A program made the translations under genes and the position numbers. This document shows, one piece after another, positions 8,760 through 17,626 of a stretch of DNA of 64,000 bases. Numbering within the stretch: the stretch's first letter is position 1; each line of letters opens with the position of its first letter. The stretch is from Agaribacterium sp. ZY112 (GTDB taxonomy: Bacteria; Pseudomonadota; Gammaproteobacteria; Pseudomonadales; Cellvibrionaceae). The stretch lies in contig NZ_CP166840.1 of assembly GCF_041346925.1 (NCBI RefSeq), positions 62,001-126,000 of the forward strand, read 5' to 3'. A model generated the notes under the pieces. That model saw nothing but the letters and a program-made list of their open reading frames with translations, did no database searches and was not told the DNA's origin.

Positions 8760-9983
8760 TTAGTCACCACTGCCATCAGGACCTTCCACATCCAGAGATA
8801 GAATGTCTGTTGCCATAGCAAATAACTCATCGATAGCAACTAGCTCATCAACCGCGTTTTCAGCAATTTTACGCTCTGTACCATTCGCATCTTGGCCGAT
8901 GATTTGGTCGTAACGCACTGTATTTTCAGTACGCTCACCAGCGTCTTTAATCGCCTTCATTTTGCTTTCAATACTATTTAGAGCATCTTCGATATAAACA
9001 TAGGTCGCGATGTCGCGCTCAAATACGATATCGGCTAAACCAGCACCACGTACACTGCCACCGTCGGTCTTGTAATAATGTCCATACCAAGCATTACGCA
9101 CGGCCTGAAAATTGTAAAAAATCGCGATATGGCTGAAGTCACTAAAACAATCATGCTCTTCTTCTGGATCACCCAACTCAAGGCCTGCACTCATGCGCGC
9201 AGAAGCAAGCTCATCGCTAGCCATGTTGCGAATCGCACCCATAATGTAATCAAGGGCATCATCACTGTTTAAGAAATTATTTGCCAAAGTACCTGCCGTT
9301 GCTTCGGCTTCTGGGCTCCACTCAGCTTTCATCTCTGTTAGATCTTGAACAAGCAAATCCATAGCTGCATCTAGATACAAAGCACGACGCTCACAGAAGT
9401 CATCCGCACAGTTAGCCACATCGTAGTCACTAGCTGGGCGCTCACCAGAACCCGCTTCGGTTCCGTGTGTATCCTCTCCCCAAAGCATAAACTCAACCGC
9501 ATGTACGCCAGTGGTGACATTCGCCTCGTTATCGTTAGCGCCATTCTGAGCCAGCAATAAATCAATATTGATCTCTTCGTCACCTTCGATCAAAGCAACA
9601 ATATGATTCTCATCCAAAGGCCAAGCATTTACCTGCCCCTCCCAATCATCGACACTCGCAGGGCCACCATCACTATCAAGCGCTTTGCCTAAGGTGATTG
9701 GGGTATCCCAACGCATAATTTCACTTTGCTGATAAGGCTTACGAGCCTCTTTATAAGCCGCCTTAGCCGTATCTAAATTGGCTTCGCTTGGCGAGGCAAT
9801 AAAGGTATCAACCGCACTTTTCAGTACCAAGGCGCTGTCTAAAGAGTCGCTGTAGGCCGCATAAGCCATAGCGCTGTAGTTACTTTTTACGTCATGTTCA
9901 CTGACGCCATCGTCGTCGCCCACACAAGCAGCAAGACCTAAGGCCAGCGCTGCGCTGACTAATGCTCGGTTAATGTAGCTCAC
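8760..9983 (-). CDS. Imelysin-family periplasmic iron-regulated lipoprotein
   Basis: Imelysin/IrpA-like protein of the M75 group, which lacks shown peptidase activity and is implicated in periplasmic iron uptake. The GTG at 9983 is preferred as start: GGGG lies 8 bases upstream, and the resulting N-terminus has a clean lipoprotein signal with lipobox LAAC. A longer frame to 10058 would add an implausible second hydrophobic lead. The family motif GxHxxE is present as GVHAVEFMLWG, and the repeat-like helices (about 30-190 and 230-380) fit the two-helix-bundle fold. A Fur box at 10026-10044 precedes it. Confidence 0.92.
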   Translation of the reverse strand: MSYINRALVSAALALGLAACVGDDDGVSEHDVKSNYSAMAYAAYSDSLDSALVLKSAVDTFIASPSEANLDTAKAAYKEARKPYQQSEIMRWDTPITLGKALDSDGGPASVDDWEGQVNAWPLDENHIVALIEGDEEINIDLLLAQNGANDNEANVTTGVHAVEFMLWGEDTHGTEAGSGERPASDYDVANCADDFCERRALYLDAAMDLLVQDLTEMKAEWSPEAEATAGTLANNFLNSDDALDYIMGAIRNMASDELASARMSAGLELGDPEEEHDCFSDFSHIAIFYNFQAVRNAWYGHYYKTDGGSVRGAGLADIVFERDIATYVYIEDALNSIESKMKAIKDAGERTENTVRYDQIIGQDANGTERKIAENAVDELVAIDELFAMATDILSLDVEGPDGSGD

Positions 9984-10025
9984 TATCGTTACCCCAAATT
10001 TGATATATATCACAAAGCCCGGAAT

Positions 10026-10044
10026 GATAAACACTCTCATTATC
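10026..10044. promoter_or_regulatory. Fur box upstream of imelysin
   Basis: GATAAACACTCTCATTATC matches the 19-base Fur consensus at 14 positions, with near-perfect outer arms. It lies 43 bases upstream of the imelysin start and 58 bases before the divergent desaturase-like gene, so it may control both. Confidence 0.75.
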
Positions 10045-10101
10045 AGGTGCAATACCAATTATTCTTGATTTTACTGTTGCAGATTGTAAAGTGCGCAAGC
10101 T

Positions 10102-11016
10102 ATGAACCTACCCAGCAAACAACTACTGCAGCAGCTAAGCAGCGAGCTTGGCTTTTTTGCCAATGCGCATATGCGCATCTTCTGGCTCTATCTTGCTTGT
10201 GCCATCTTGGTCGTTGGCCTAACAGCCCTGATGCAGCCAACAAAACGCAAAAAAATTAAAGCGGCCATAAAACCGGCTATGTGGTGGAACTATTCCAGTG
10301 CGATCGACCTACAGTGGTACCTCATAAACCGCATACTAAAACTCGCTGTCTTAGTACCGCTTTTTGGCACTCAGCTCGCATTTGCTTTTACTATTAACCG
10401 TTGGCTATATATGAGTTTCGGAGAAGGGAATTTCTGGCGGCTGAATCACACCATAACCGCTCTATTGTTTAGCTGCTGCTTATTTATTAGTGAGGATTTC
10501 AGCCGTTTTTTAGTGCATTGGGCCCAACACAAACTACCTTGGCTTTGGCGCTTTCATGCCATCCATCACAGTGCAAGCACACTAACACCACTTACACTTT
10601 ACCGCATTCACCCTATTGAACTATGCATTAACAGCTTGCGTAGTATTGTGATCGGCGGGGCGATAAGTGGTTTATTTCTCTATGCTTTTTCTGGGCAGCT
10701 AAGCTTGATCGATGTACTCGGCGTAAATGTCTTCTTATTTGCCTTTAACATGGCGGGGGCCAACCTACGTCACAGCCCTTTTTATATTGGCTTTGGTAAA
10801 GCTGAAAAATTATTTATTAGCCCTGCCCAACATCAGATTCACCACAGCCTACAGCAAAGACATTACGACAAAAATTTTGGCTCATGCCTAGCTATATGGG
10901 ACAAATTATTTGGTAGCTGGTTAGCGAGTAAAGATGAAAAAGTAGAAAAATTTGGTTTAGATAATGTGTCGGCAAGAAATAATATTTTAAAACAATTAGT
11001 AGGCCATAAAGCTTAG
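10102..11016 (+). CDS. Sterol desaturase / fatty acid hydroxylase family membrane protein
   Basis: Integral membrane di-iron oxygenase of the fatty acid hydroxylase superfamily. The His clusters needed for the metal site are visible: HWAQHKLPWLWRFHAIHHS gives HxxxH and HxxHH, and a later cluster is AQHQIHHS. Hydrophobic segments lie near residues 28-48, 80-100, 115-130 and 190-215. At 304 residues it is typical of bacterial members. It is divergent from the imelysin gene with a Fur box between, so iron may influence it, fitting a di-iron enzyme. The substrate is unknown. Confidence 0.88.
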   Translation: MNLPSKQLLQQLSSELGFFANAHMRIFWLYLACAILVVGLTALMQPTKRKKIKAAIKPAMWWNYSSAIDLQWYLINRILKLAVLVPLFGTQLAFAFTINRWLYMSFGEGNFWRLNHTITALLFSCCLFISEDFSRFLVHWAQHKLPWLWRFHAIHHSASTLTPLTLYRIHPIELCINSLRSIVIGGAISGLFLYAFSGQLSLIDVLGVNVFLFAFNMAGANLRHSPFYIGFGKAEKLFISPAQHQIHHSLQQRHYDKNFGSCLAIWDKLFGSWLASKDEKVEKFGLDNVSARNNILKQLVGHKA

Positions 11017-11049
11017 AAATGTAAGTAGACAAGCTAAACCCTAGAAAAT

Positions 11050-11084
11050 AAGCCTAAGCTAAACACATGGATTAACTTAGGCTT
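11050..11084. terminator. Bidirectional terminator hairpin
   Basis: AAGCCTAAG (11050-11058) pairs with CTTAGGCTT (11076-11084). It sits between the convergent desaturase-like and TonB-receptor genes, with A/T-rich flanks. Confidence 0.65.
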
Positions 11085-11103
11085 TACTTGGCTTTTAATT
11101 CGA

Positions 11104-13221
11104 TTAGAACTGATAAGCTACTGTCGCTTTAATATTGCGACCCGGCTCATAATCATTTAGGTACAAGTCACCAAATACCGGGTGGAAACTCGAGCCCGTA
11201 CGAGAAGACTGACTTACATAGTATTCATCAAACAGGTTATCAATGCCAAGAATCACATTTAAAGATTCCGTCGCTTGCCAATTAGCAGAGACATTATGTA
11301 CTTGATAGCCAGCCTTACTGTTATCAGTACCTGCACCATCAAGTTGACTATTCGTATCTACCGAAGCTAAATCATCAACAATAAGGAAGTTCCAGCTCAA
11401 AGCCAAATTAGCTGCGCTTAAGTCATACCCCAAATTAAAACTCCAGCTATCACCTTGTGAACGATCTAAGCGTGACCCCTGATACTGAGGGTACTGAGCA
11501 TAGGCATCTAAATCTGAATCAGCAGTAGCATAAGTTAACAACGCATTAAGCGCTCCAACTTGATAACCAAGATAAGCTTCAGCACCGGTAATGCTCATAT
11601 CACCTATATTATCTTTCCAAGTATCACGAGGGGCATTTTCAGGATCGGCTACAGCATAATCGTATATATACTCATTAATTTGGGTCTGGAAAAAGGTAAT
11701 ACCTGCCGTAAACTGATCCGCACCAAAAACATCATCACCATAGGCCACAGAAAATTCACTGTTTACCCCACTCTCAGCGTTAATATCTTGATTCGGTGTA
11801 TCGTAAAGACCTGCGCCAACAAAAACCTCTGCAAGCTCTGGTGCTTGGAATATTTCAGTACTACTCAATCGCAATAACAAACTATCCATCGGCTGAAACT
11901 CTAAAGCCAAAGCCAAAGAGCTATCACTAAATGTCTTATTCACAACCACCGAATCGACATCAACTGAGTCATAACGAACACCCGGAACTAGGGTAAACTG
12001 AGAACCTAAGGCAATCCGATCTTGAATAAAGAAAGCGCTATTTGATGAAGATTCTTCACTGCTATCTTGTATGCCTGATGTATAACTTGCTTGGTAATTG
12101 GTTGAGTACTTAACGTAATCCAAGCCATAACTAAATTCGTTAACACCCAAGCTTGTACTGGCCAATACATTTAAACCGTAGTTATCAGCATCACCTTCAA
12201 CCACTGCAGCAAAACTCTGGAAACGCGGAATCGTACTTTGGGCGTACCCCGTTTCATCACGCCATAAAGAACTAGAGTTATCAGATAACGTTGCTTTTAC
12301 AGTTGTATGATCAGAAAAGTCGGCATCGTAATTGAGCGTAAACGTATCACGAGTATATTCTGTAGGCCAAAGCAAAGGCGTACCTGTACCTGAAGAAATA
12401 GCACTATCCGTTGCCAAGCCCATGTCTGGACGATACGAATAATCGCCTTCATCACGGTAGGCTTCATAACCAAGAACCAAACGCTGATTAGAAGCCAGGT
12501 CCCAACCCAGTTTAAACAAACCGCTATTGACTGTTCCCTCTAAACCACGAACTTTACCATCGGTACCAGGCACCTTGTTGCCATCGGCATCTTTAATTTC
12601 GCCGCCACCAACTTCAAAATTATTTTTTTCAATGTAATTGTAATAAGCCAGCACATCAAAATCTGCCCCAACATCAGCCCAAATAGAGGCCGATACATCA
12701 TCGGAGCCATTATCAGAAGCCGTACCCTTCACACGTCCACCAACACGCTCATCTGCACTTAATAATTGGTTCGCACTTTTCGTTTCAAAACGTACTGAGC
12801 CACCAAGGCCACCATTTAAAACGGAGTTAGAACCCACTTCAATATCAACAGCCTGAAGAATATCAGCGTGAATTTGCAAGTTTCCCATATGGTGATACAT
12901 ATAGTTATTTTGGCTAGCGCCATCAATAGTGATATTGATGTCTTTGTCATCCATAGAGCGGATAGTAATCCGTTGATTTAAGCTATGCGCCCCCCCCACA
13001 TCAACACCCGGTATTTCACGTAATAAATCACTTAAATGATCGGCCTGCTTACTAATAATGGCTTCTTCACTCATAAATACGCTCGATGCGCGTACCTGAG
13101 TACCCCAGACTTCAACATTTTCAATGTTTTCATCTGCAGTTGCTTGATCCTGCGTATCCGCAAAGGCGCCATGTGTAGAAGCAAGAACAGCTAATGATAA
13201 GGCTGTTTTTTTAAATTTCAT
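11104..13221 (-). CDS. TonB-dependent outer-membrane receptor (iron/heme type)
   Basis: 705-residue receptor. The start at 13221 is chosen because GGAAGAG precedes it and the signal peptide MKFKKTALSLAVLAS begins there. The plug (about residues 45-160) has REIPGVDVGGAHSLNQ and SNSVLNGGLGGSVRFET. The C-terminal barrel ends ATVAYQF with the required terminal Phe. The plug style (TIRSMDDKDINITIDGA) recalls receptors for heme or ferric chelates, but the ligand is not determined. It is the last gene of the PepSY-DUF2271-DUF4198 cluster, the usual company for iron-regulated receptors. A weak hairpin at 13317-13335 separates it from DUF4198. Confidence 0.93.
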   Translation of the reverse strand: MKFKKTALSLAVLASTHGAFADTQDQATADENIENVEVWGTQVRASSVFMSEEAIISKQADHLSDLLREIPGVDVGGAHSLNQRITIRSMDDKDINITIDGASQNNYMYHHMGNLQIHADILQAVDIEVGSNSVLNGGLGGSVRFETKSANQLLSADERVGGRVKGTASDNGSDDVSASIWADVGADFDVLAYYNYIEKNNFEVGGGEIKDADGNKVPGTDGKVRGLEGTVNSGLFKLGWDLASNQRLVLGYEAYRDEGDYSYRPDMGLATDSAISSGTGTPLLWPTEYTRDTFTLNYDADFSDHTTVKATLSDNSSSLWRDETGYAQSTIPRFQSFAAVVEGDADNYGLNVLASTSLGVNEFSYGLDYVKYSTNYQASYTSGIQDSSEESSSNSAFFIQDRIALGSQFTLVPGVRYDSVDVDSVVVNKTFSDSSLALALEFQPMDSLLLRLSSTEIFQAPELAEVFVGAGLYDTPNQDINAESGVNSEFSVAYGDDVFGADQFTAGITFFQTQINEYIYDYAVADPENAPRDTWKDNIGDMSITGAEAYLGYQVGALNALLTYATADSDLDAYAQYPQYQGSRLDRSQGDSWSFNLGYDLSAANLALSWNFLIVDDLASVDTNSQLDGAGTDNSKAGYQVHNVSANWQATESLNVILGIDNLFDEYYVSQSSRTGSSFHPVFGDLYLNDYEPGRNIKATVAYQF

Positions 13222-13342
13222 TTCTCTTCCCTTATTGGTAAGTAGTAAGTAATAGCTAAACGCCTCCCCTACCAAGGCAAGGGCATAAAAAGGCGCGAAT
13301 TTTTGGAGTTTTTAGAAGGGCTAAGAGTAAGCCCTCCACTTG

Positions 13343-14140
13343 TTATGGCTTTAGAACTTCGACACTTAGGTAGTAGGTGTAAAACTGCATTGCAATACCG
13401 TCTTTATCTGAAGGCATCGCGGTTTGTGCTTCGATTAAAAACCGGCCTGCATGAGGCCAATCTATACTCACCTTGCCTTGCTCATCGGTTTTAAAATGTT
13501 TCTCATCTAAGTCATCACGATAGCGGGTGCCCTCAGCGACCACACTTACCTTTAACTCTTGCGCAGGCTTACCATTAAGCACAAAAACCAGTTGAGCAGG
13601 CTCATCACTATAGAGTTCGTTAACATGGCTATGCATAACAAGCTGTATACCTTCTGCTTGAGACGGCTTGGATTTACTACCTGAACCCAAGCTTACATAT
13701 GTTTCTAGCGTTGACACTGCACGAGCGAACTTTAGCTCCTTGGCATCTTTGGGCGCGCTCTTTTTTAAAGCCTCAAGCGTACCTCGATTTCTAACCGTCT
13801 CACCTTTTTCATCAATATAAGAGGAAAAATAAATAGCAGGGCTTTCAGACACGATACGATAGGTCCCTTTATCTTTTAGCTCCACATCAAAGCTAGAACG
13901 GCGCTCGCCCTGTAACGTGTTTTTAAGTTCAAGCGGCTGCATGGAAGGCGAATAAACTTTAACCCCACTAAGAGGCATTGCCTTATCAACATAAAAAACA
14001 TTATTACTTGCGGTGAAATCGACCGTAATAAATTCGGCATCACTTAACGAAAAGTCACTCGGGAGAAACCAGCGTTTGTGTGCCGATGCCTGCACAGAAA
14101 CAAGCAGACTTACCAAAACCAAAACAAACTTAAACTTCAT
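13343..14140 (-). CDS. DUF4198 periplasmic protein (NikM-like)
   Basis: Signal peptide ending QASA, with mature His right after it (HKRWFLPSDFSLS), the hallmark start of the DUF4198 family, whose other members are periplasmic parts of metal-uptake systems. Beta-rich C-terminal half contains GKVSIDWPHAGRFLIEA, an immunoglobulin-like strand pattern. 265 residues is normal. It lies 1 base downstream of DUF2271, so it is co-transcribed with it. Likely role: accessory to the adjacent receptor in the uptake of a metal or metal complex (inference from context). Confidence 0.88.
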   Translation of the reverse strand: MKFKFVLVLVSLLVSVQASAHKRWFLPSDFSLSDAEFITVDFTASNNVFYVDKAMPLSGVKVYSPSMQPLELKNTLQGERRSSFDVELKDKGTYRIVSESPAIYFSSYIDEKGETVRNRGTLEALKKSAPKDAKELKFARAVSTLETYVSLGSGSKSKPSQAEGIQLVMHSHVNELYSDEPAQLVFVLNGKPAQELKVSVVAEGTRYRDDLDEKHFKTDEQGKVSIDWPHAGRFLIEAQTAMPSDKDGIAMQFYTYYLSVEVLKP

Positions 14141-14141
14141 T

Positions 14142-14609
14142 TTATTTCTCCAACTTTATCGTTAACTGGCCTAATTCGCGCTCACCTATAAGCACTTTTT
14201 CCCCGTCTATTTCAGCAAGGGGGACTTTAATGAGCTCTCTACCACCCACTTCACGCACTGCCTCAACCACAAGCTTGTAATCTTGTGCATTGTCTATATT
14301 TGCATTAAAGCGATATAGACCGGGTTTACGGGTTGCACCGCTTATGCCATCGATAGGAAGCTGAGTGTTTTTTCCTCCACGTCGCCACCAATAACGTAAA
14401 TCACGATGCCATTTTTCTTGCTCTAACCACAGAGCAAGATACTGATCAATCTGACGCTGAGAGTCTTCTATCCAAACAGCAACATAAGGCCGATGATATT
14501 CCGCCGTCTTAATTTGCGGGATTTCAAGCTCAACACGGAGCTCATCAGCAGAAGCGGCCAGACAAACACCAAACGACAACAATATATAAAAGGAATTCAT
14601 TAACTTCAT
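14142..14609 (-). CDS. DUF2271 periplasmic protein
   Basis: 155 residues beginning at the ATG at 14609, which overlaps the stop of the upstream PepSY gene as ATGA. This overlap decides the start. A signal peptide is followed by RVELEIPQIKTAEYHRPYVAVWIED and a Trp/Arg-rich block (KWHRDLRYWWRRGG), then a DGISGATRKPG segment. These features match the DUF2271 family, found beside PepSY membrane proteins and TonB receptors. Function unknown, presumably periplasmic electron transfer or flavinylation-linked iron reduction, since the GISGAT motif resembles FMN-flavinylation sites of other families (speculative). Confidence 0.85.
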   Translation of the reverse strand: MKLMNSFYILLSFGVCLAASADELRVELEIPQIKTAEYHRPYVAVWIEDSQRQIDQYLALWLEQEKWHRDLRYWWRRGGKNTQLPIDGISGATRKPGLYRFNANIDNAQDYKLVVEAVREVGGRELIKVPLAEIDGEKVLIGERELGQLTIKLEK

Positions 14610-15211
14610 GGAACAAAAACACCATAAATAACTAAAGGAACAGCTAAGCCCGCTAACACCAAAGGCCACGTCGAAGGCCGCTTTTTGCAATAGGCCCAAA
14701 GTAATACCAAGCCACTTAAAGCAAATACCAGCGCCAAAATCGCCGATACATCAATAAACAAACTCCATACAAGCCCACTGTGGCGACCTTTATGTAAGTC
14801 ATTAATCAAGGCAATAACACCATCACTTTCTTTTTCATAAGTGAGCAGACCAACCTCTAGATCCAATACAACCGTACTGACTCCACCTGGCCTTTGGTAA
14901 TCCATCACCCACTCAAATTCATCTCTATCAATATTTGTTGGTACTGGTAGAGACCACTGCTGATTCACAAACTGAGTTAACTGTTGAAAGGCCTCGGCCT
15001 CTGAACTAATCGAGAAGCGGCTTAACCATGCCTCATCTAGCTGCAGCTCCTGATATTGGCTAGAACGCTTGCCAGCAAACCACTCGGGATGATTTAAGGT
15101 CAGCCCCGTGAGGGCAAAGAACAACACACCAATAAGCGCAATAGCCGAACTGATCCAATGCACAGTACGACAAAACTTGATCAACGAGGCGGGCATAAAC
15201 AAGATCAACAA
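14606..15211 (-). CDS. PepSY-associated transmembrane protein
   Basis: Small PepSY-TM protein with N-terminal helix (about residues 17-37), a periplasmic domain of about 110 residues containing DLEVGLLTYEKE, and two more helices near 145-170 and 180-198. His residues at HWISS and NDLHKGRHSGLVW sit at membrane edges, where PepSY-TM relatives place heme or metal ligands. First gene of the operon leading to the receptor, preceded by a palindromic Fur box. Members of this family are proposed inner-membrane ferric reductases; here that is inference. The start could be the second Met at 15196. Confidence 0.87.
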   Translation of the reverse strand: MLILFMPASLIKFCRTVHWISSAIALIGVLFFALTGLTLNHPEWFAGKRSSQYQELQLDEAWLSRFSISSEAEAFQQLTQFVNQQWSLPVPTNIDRDEFEWVMDYQRPGGVSTVVLDLEVGLLTYEKESDGVIALINDLHKGRHSGLVWSLFIDVSAILALVFALSGLVLLWAYCKKRPSTWPLVLAGLAVPLVIYGVFVP

Positions 15212-15289
15212 TAAACGGCCAAAAGGGCCAGAGCAGTGAATATAGGCCTACAAGCTCACCACCAAAGGAGTGGCTTAAAGCGATAAAAC

Positions 15290-15308
15290 GCAAATGATAA
15301 TGATTTGC
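15290..15308. promoter_or_regulatory. Palindromic Fur box between AraC regulator and receptor operon
   Basis: GCAAATGATAATGATTTGC is an inverted repeat with six-base perfect arms and the GATAATGAT core of Fur sites. It lies between divergent starts at 15211 and 15357, so it can repress both directions. Confidence 0.85.
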
Positions 15309-15356
15309 AGTCACAAATTATAAAGCATATAGTAATGACGTCACCCAATAATCGTT

Positions 15357-16442
15357 ATGCGATCCGGTCACCCTGTTATGAAAAATGGCCCAAGTAATAC
15401 AGCAAGCATTAACACCAGTGCGTTGATGCAACTCAGCGCTCATGCAGGCACTAAAGTTCGTATCCATAACAGTCAAGCTCTTATAGAGAACAGCAAACAA
15501 GCAAAACCCAGCACGATAAAGCCAGAACATCTAGCAGCAGATACCGCTTTAATACAGGGGCAGTTGCAGCTTAAACATCAATTTGGCCACTGCCTGATGC
15601 ATAGCTCCAATACGCTTGAACTAGAAAACGCGACGGTTTCCATAGATAGAGAGGCAAGCCTTACCTTCGGCGTGCTTCTGCAAGGTCGCCTGCACTTTGC
15701 AATCGGTAAGCAATGGCATCAACTACCCACGGCTTTAAACCAGCCAGAAGACGCTTGGTGCTTTGCGATAAATCTTATGCAAAGCTGTCACTGGCAGCGC
15801 AGGCTCTACCAAGGCAATCAAGTTAAAAAAGTAAGCTTGTCCATCAAGCAGGCGTGGCTTGAAAAAAAGATGGAAAATGATGGCCTTATTAGTCCACCAC
15901 TTAGCCAGCTGTTAAGTCAGCATGGCAGCGTTATCTATTGGCCAGCCTCCAAAGCGTGTTATAAGCTCGCCAGCAAACTAACAAAACCCCGCTGTGGGTC
16001 GGCCTTAGAAAAAGAAGGCTTAAGCCTGCAGCTTATTGCCCACTGCTTAGAAGATATCAGCAGTAACAGCCACGACCTTAAGCATCTGGATAACCCCAAG
16101 GCGACCGACACAGCAACCCTCGCCCTCTTGCGCGAGTTAGAAACATGGGCCACTAAGGCGGGCACGGAACTACCGGAACTAGAAACCATCGCTAAGAAAC
16201 AAGGCTTGAGCATTTCAGGCCTACATAGACGCTTTAAATTAAATGTCGGGAAAAGCCCTATTTGTTATTTGCGAGAGCGGCGCCTGCAGATTGCCAGAGA
16301 CGCATTAATAAGAGGGGAAGCCAGCATAGGCGAAGCAGCTTATTTAGCAGGCTATAAACACAGCTCTAATTTTTGTTCCGCGTTTAAAAAGACCTTTGGC
16401 CTTACCCCCGGACAAATGCTCGAGGCAGCAAGCTATTCTTAA
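15357..16442 (+). CDS. AraC family transcriptional regulator
   Basis: 361 residues. The C-terminal ~100 residues form the double helix-turn-helix: LPELETIAKKQGLSISGLHR for the first and GEAAYLAGYKHSSNFCSAFK with KKTFGLTPGQ for the second. The N-terminal region is a poorly conserved sensor. AraC regulators beside Fur-box receptor operons (PchR, YbtA type) usually activate the receptor when the siderophore is present, which fits here. Start is either 15357 or the Met at 15378. Confidence 0.92.
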   Translation: MRSGHPVMKNGPSNTASINTSALMQLSAHAGTKVRIHNSQALIENSKQAKPSTIKPEHLAADTALIQGQLQLKHQFGHCLMHSSNTLELENATVSIDREASLTFGVLLQGRLHFAIGKQWHQLPTALNQPEDAWCFAINLMQSCHWQRRLYQGNQVKKVSLSIKQAWLEKKMENDGLISPPLSQLLSQHGSVIYWPASKACYKLASKLTKPRCGSALEKEGLSLQLIAHCLEDISSNSHDLKHLDNPKATDTATLALLRELETWATKAGTELPELETIAKKQGLSISGLHRRFKLNVGKSPICYLRERRLQIARDALIRGEASIGEAAYLAGYKHSSNFCSAFKKTFGLTPGQMLEAASYS

Positions 16443-16533
16443 TACTTAAACCTAATTTAAACCTCGACACTGCGCTAAATTATATTGCTACGCACCTTGG
16501 GAGCATTTGCTGCAAAGCCTCATCCAGTTTCTA

Positions 16534-17271
16534 TTATTCAAGCCCAGCCTTAGACTCTAATTCCAAGTGCAATAAATTCGTTTTTTTAATGTTTCGACCC
16601 GAGACTCCCGACCATAAATTCTTAAAATTAAACTCTTGGCTGCGACATAGACGCAAGCGATTAATAAGTTTGATACGTCCAGAAAAGGCTTTAAACAAAG
16701 CGTCACACACCCCCTCAGAGACTTTGATGATTAAGTGCATGTGACCTGTAGCAGCTAGTAACTGCTCACAGCTATAAAGACTTAAAGCTAAGTCTTCACT
16801 TAAATTTTCATCTTCAACAACAACTACAGCGGGTTTGTCGAAATGTAAGTTTGGCACCCATGTTAAGGCACAAAAATCATGAGCGAGGTAATGATAATTA
16901 TCTGTTTTAGGGAACATGGCCTTAGCCGTATTAACAACCGCCTCACTGTCTATTTGCAACCACGAGAACTGCGGCCAGTCGGAATCAAATGATAAGCGAT
17001 GAAAACGCGTGCTAAAGCCTGCACCCACTTCGATGACCTGAGCAATAGGATGCTCATCAAAAAAATACTGTAATTCTGAGTCTACCCACTGCCAGCTCAA
17101 AACACGCTGAGGCTCATTACATAACCGTTTTATTAAACGTTGTTTAACATGTTTGCGAATGCCCTTTGCCTGCATTAAAAGCTCGGCAGCTTGGTCGACA
17201 AACCCCATGCTTGGCAAAACCTGCCTTGCAAGTGCCCGCTCATACAAAGGCTCCATTAGATCCATCACCAC
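16534..17271 (-). CDS. Class I methyltransferase of the leucine carboxyl methyltransferase (LCM) type
   Basis: 245 residues. QVIEVGAGFSTRFHRLSF matches the S-adenosylmethionine-binding motif of LCM/PPM-type enzymes, where GAGxxTRxxRL is characteristic, and FSWLQIDSEAVVNTAKAMFP fits the next strand with its acidic end that contacts the ribose. No signal peptide. Substrate unknown; bacterial relatives methylate carboxyl groups of small molecules or polyketides. Its start lies next to the sRNA terminator at 17317-17343, so it is probably transcribed from its own promoter or by read-through. Confidence 0.7.
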   Translation of the reverse strand: MVMDLMEPLYERALARQVLPSMGFVDQAAELLMQAKGIRKHVKQRLIKRLCNEPQRVLSWQWVDSELQYFFDEHPIAQVIEVGAGFSTRFHRLSFDSDWPQFSWLQIDSEAVVNTAKAMFPKTDNYHYLAHDFCALTWVPNLHFDKPAVVVVEDENLSEDLALSLYSCEQLLAATGHMHLIIKVSEGVCDALFKAFSGRIKLINRLRLCRSQEFNFKNLWSGVSGRNIKKTNLLHLELESKAGLE

Positions 17272-17316
17272 CCTCCTATGCAGTTTTGTTCAAGCACCTT
17301 TTGCTGCAAATAAAAA

Positions 17317-17452
17317 GAAAAAAAGCCCGCTGGGTAAGCGGGCCACAAAGAGACAAACATGGGCTCAGAAGAAGTAATACAACAAAACAGCAAGAGCGTG
17401 CTGACTTTGGCACTTCTTTTGAGTGGAGCATCACCTCGTGGAAAGCAATGCG
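17317..17452 (-). ncRNA. Putative Fur-controlled small RNA, RyhB/PrrF-like
   Basis: A sigma-70 promoter on the minus strand (TTGATA, 17-base spacer, TATTAT) predicts a start near 17452. The spacer is a Fur box. About 136 bases later a strong terminator occurs: GCCCGCT/AGCGGGC stem (17325-17343) then a run of seven U. Between them there is no convincing coding frame. The transcript begins GCATTGCTTTCCACGAGG and later contains TTGTATTACTTCTT. E. coli RyhB has CATTGCTTCC and GTATTACTT in the same order. This is what an iron-sparing sRNA looks like; expression is not shown. Confidence 0.75.
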
Positions 17453-17458
17453 GATCAA

Positions 17459-17487
17459 ATAATATCGATTCTCATTTGCATTATCAA
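17459..17487 (-). promoter_or_regulatory. Sigma-70 promoter with embedded Fur box for the sRNA
   Basis: -35 TTGATA at 17487-17482 and -10 TATTAT at 17464-17459 (minus strand), 17 bases apart. The Fur box 17467-17485 (plus strand GATTCTCATTTGCATTATC, 13 of 19 consensus bases) fills the spacer, so Fur-Fe would exclude polymerase. Confidence 0.8.
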
Positions 17488-17505
17488 GTCTTTAACGATA
17501 TAAAT

Positions 17506-17524
17506 ATTACTGAGAATCATTTTC
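17506..17524 (+). promoter_or_regulatory. Second Fur box, facing the 17627 gene
   Basis: ATTACTGAGAATCATTTTC matches the Fur consensus at 14 of 19 positions. It lies about 100 bases upstream of the next plus-strand gene and 20 bases from the sRNA Fur box, forming a divergent iron-controlled regulatory region. Confidence 0.7.
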
Positions 17525-17566
17525 AAGTAGAAAAAGACGACAACATACAGCCAAAGGCTTAGCTCG

Positions 17567-17587
17567 AAGCCCTCATTAAAAGGGCTT
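17567..17587 (+). promoter_or_regulatory. 5' leader hairpin upstream of the 17627 gene
   Basis: AAGCCCT (17567-17573) pairs with AGGGCTT (17581-17587) across seven bases. It lies 40 bases upstream of the start codon and is followed only by TTTAGG. It may be an attenuator or a boundary structure; no stronger claim. Confidence 0.4.
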
Positions 17588-17626
17588 TAGGCGCTAACTA
17601 AAAGCTACCGAAAGGAAAGGAGCATC

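Noticed and set aside
17276..17458. 60-codon minus-strand frame across the sRNA
   Set aside because: It reads straight through the strong terminator; it has no Shine-Dalgarno and a Cys-rich, random-looking sequence.
17359..17562. 67-codon plus-strand frame over the Fur boxes
   Set aside because: It runs through both Fur boxes and opposite the putative sRNA, has no ribosome site and no protein-like pattern.
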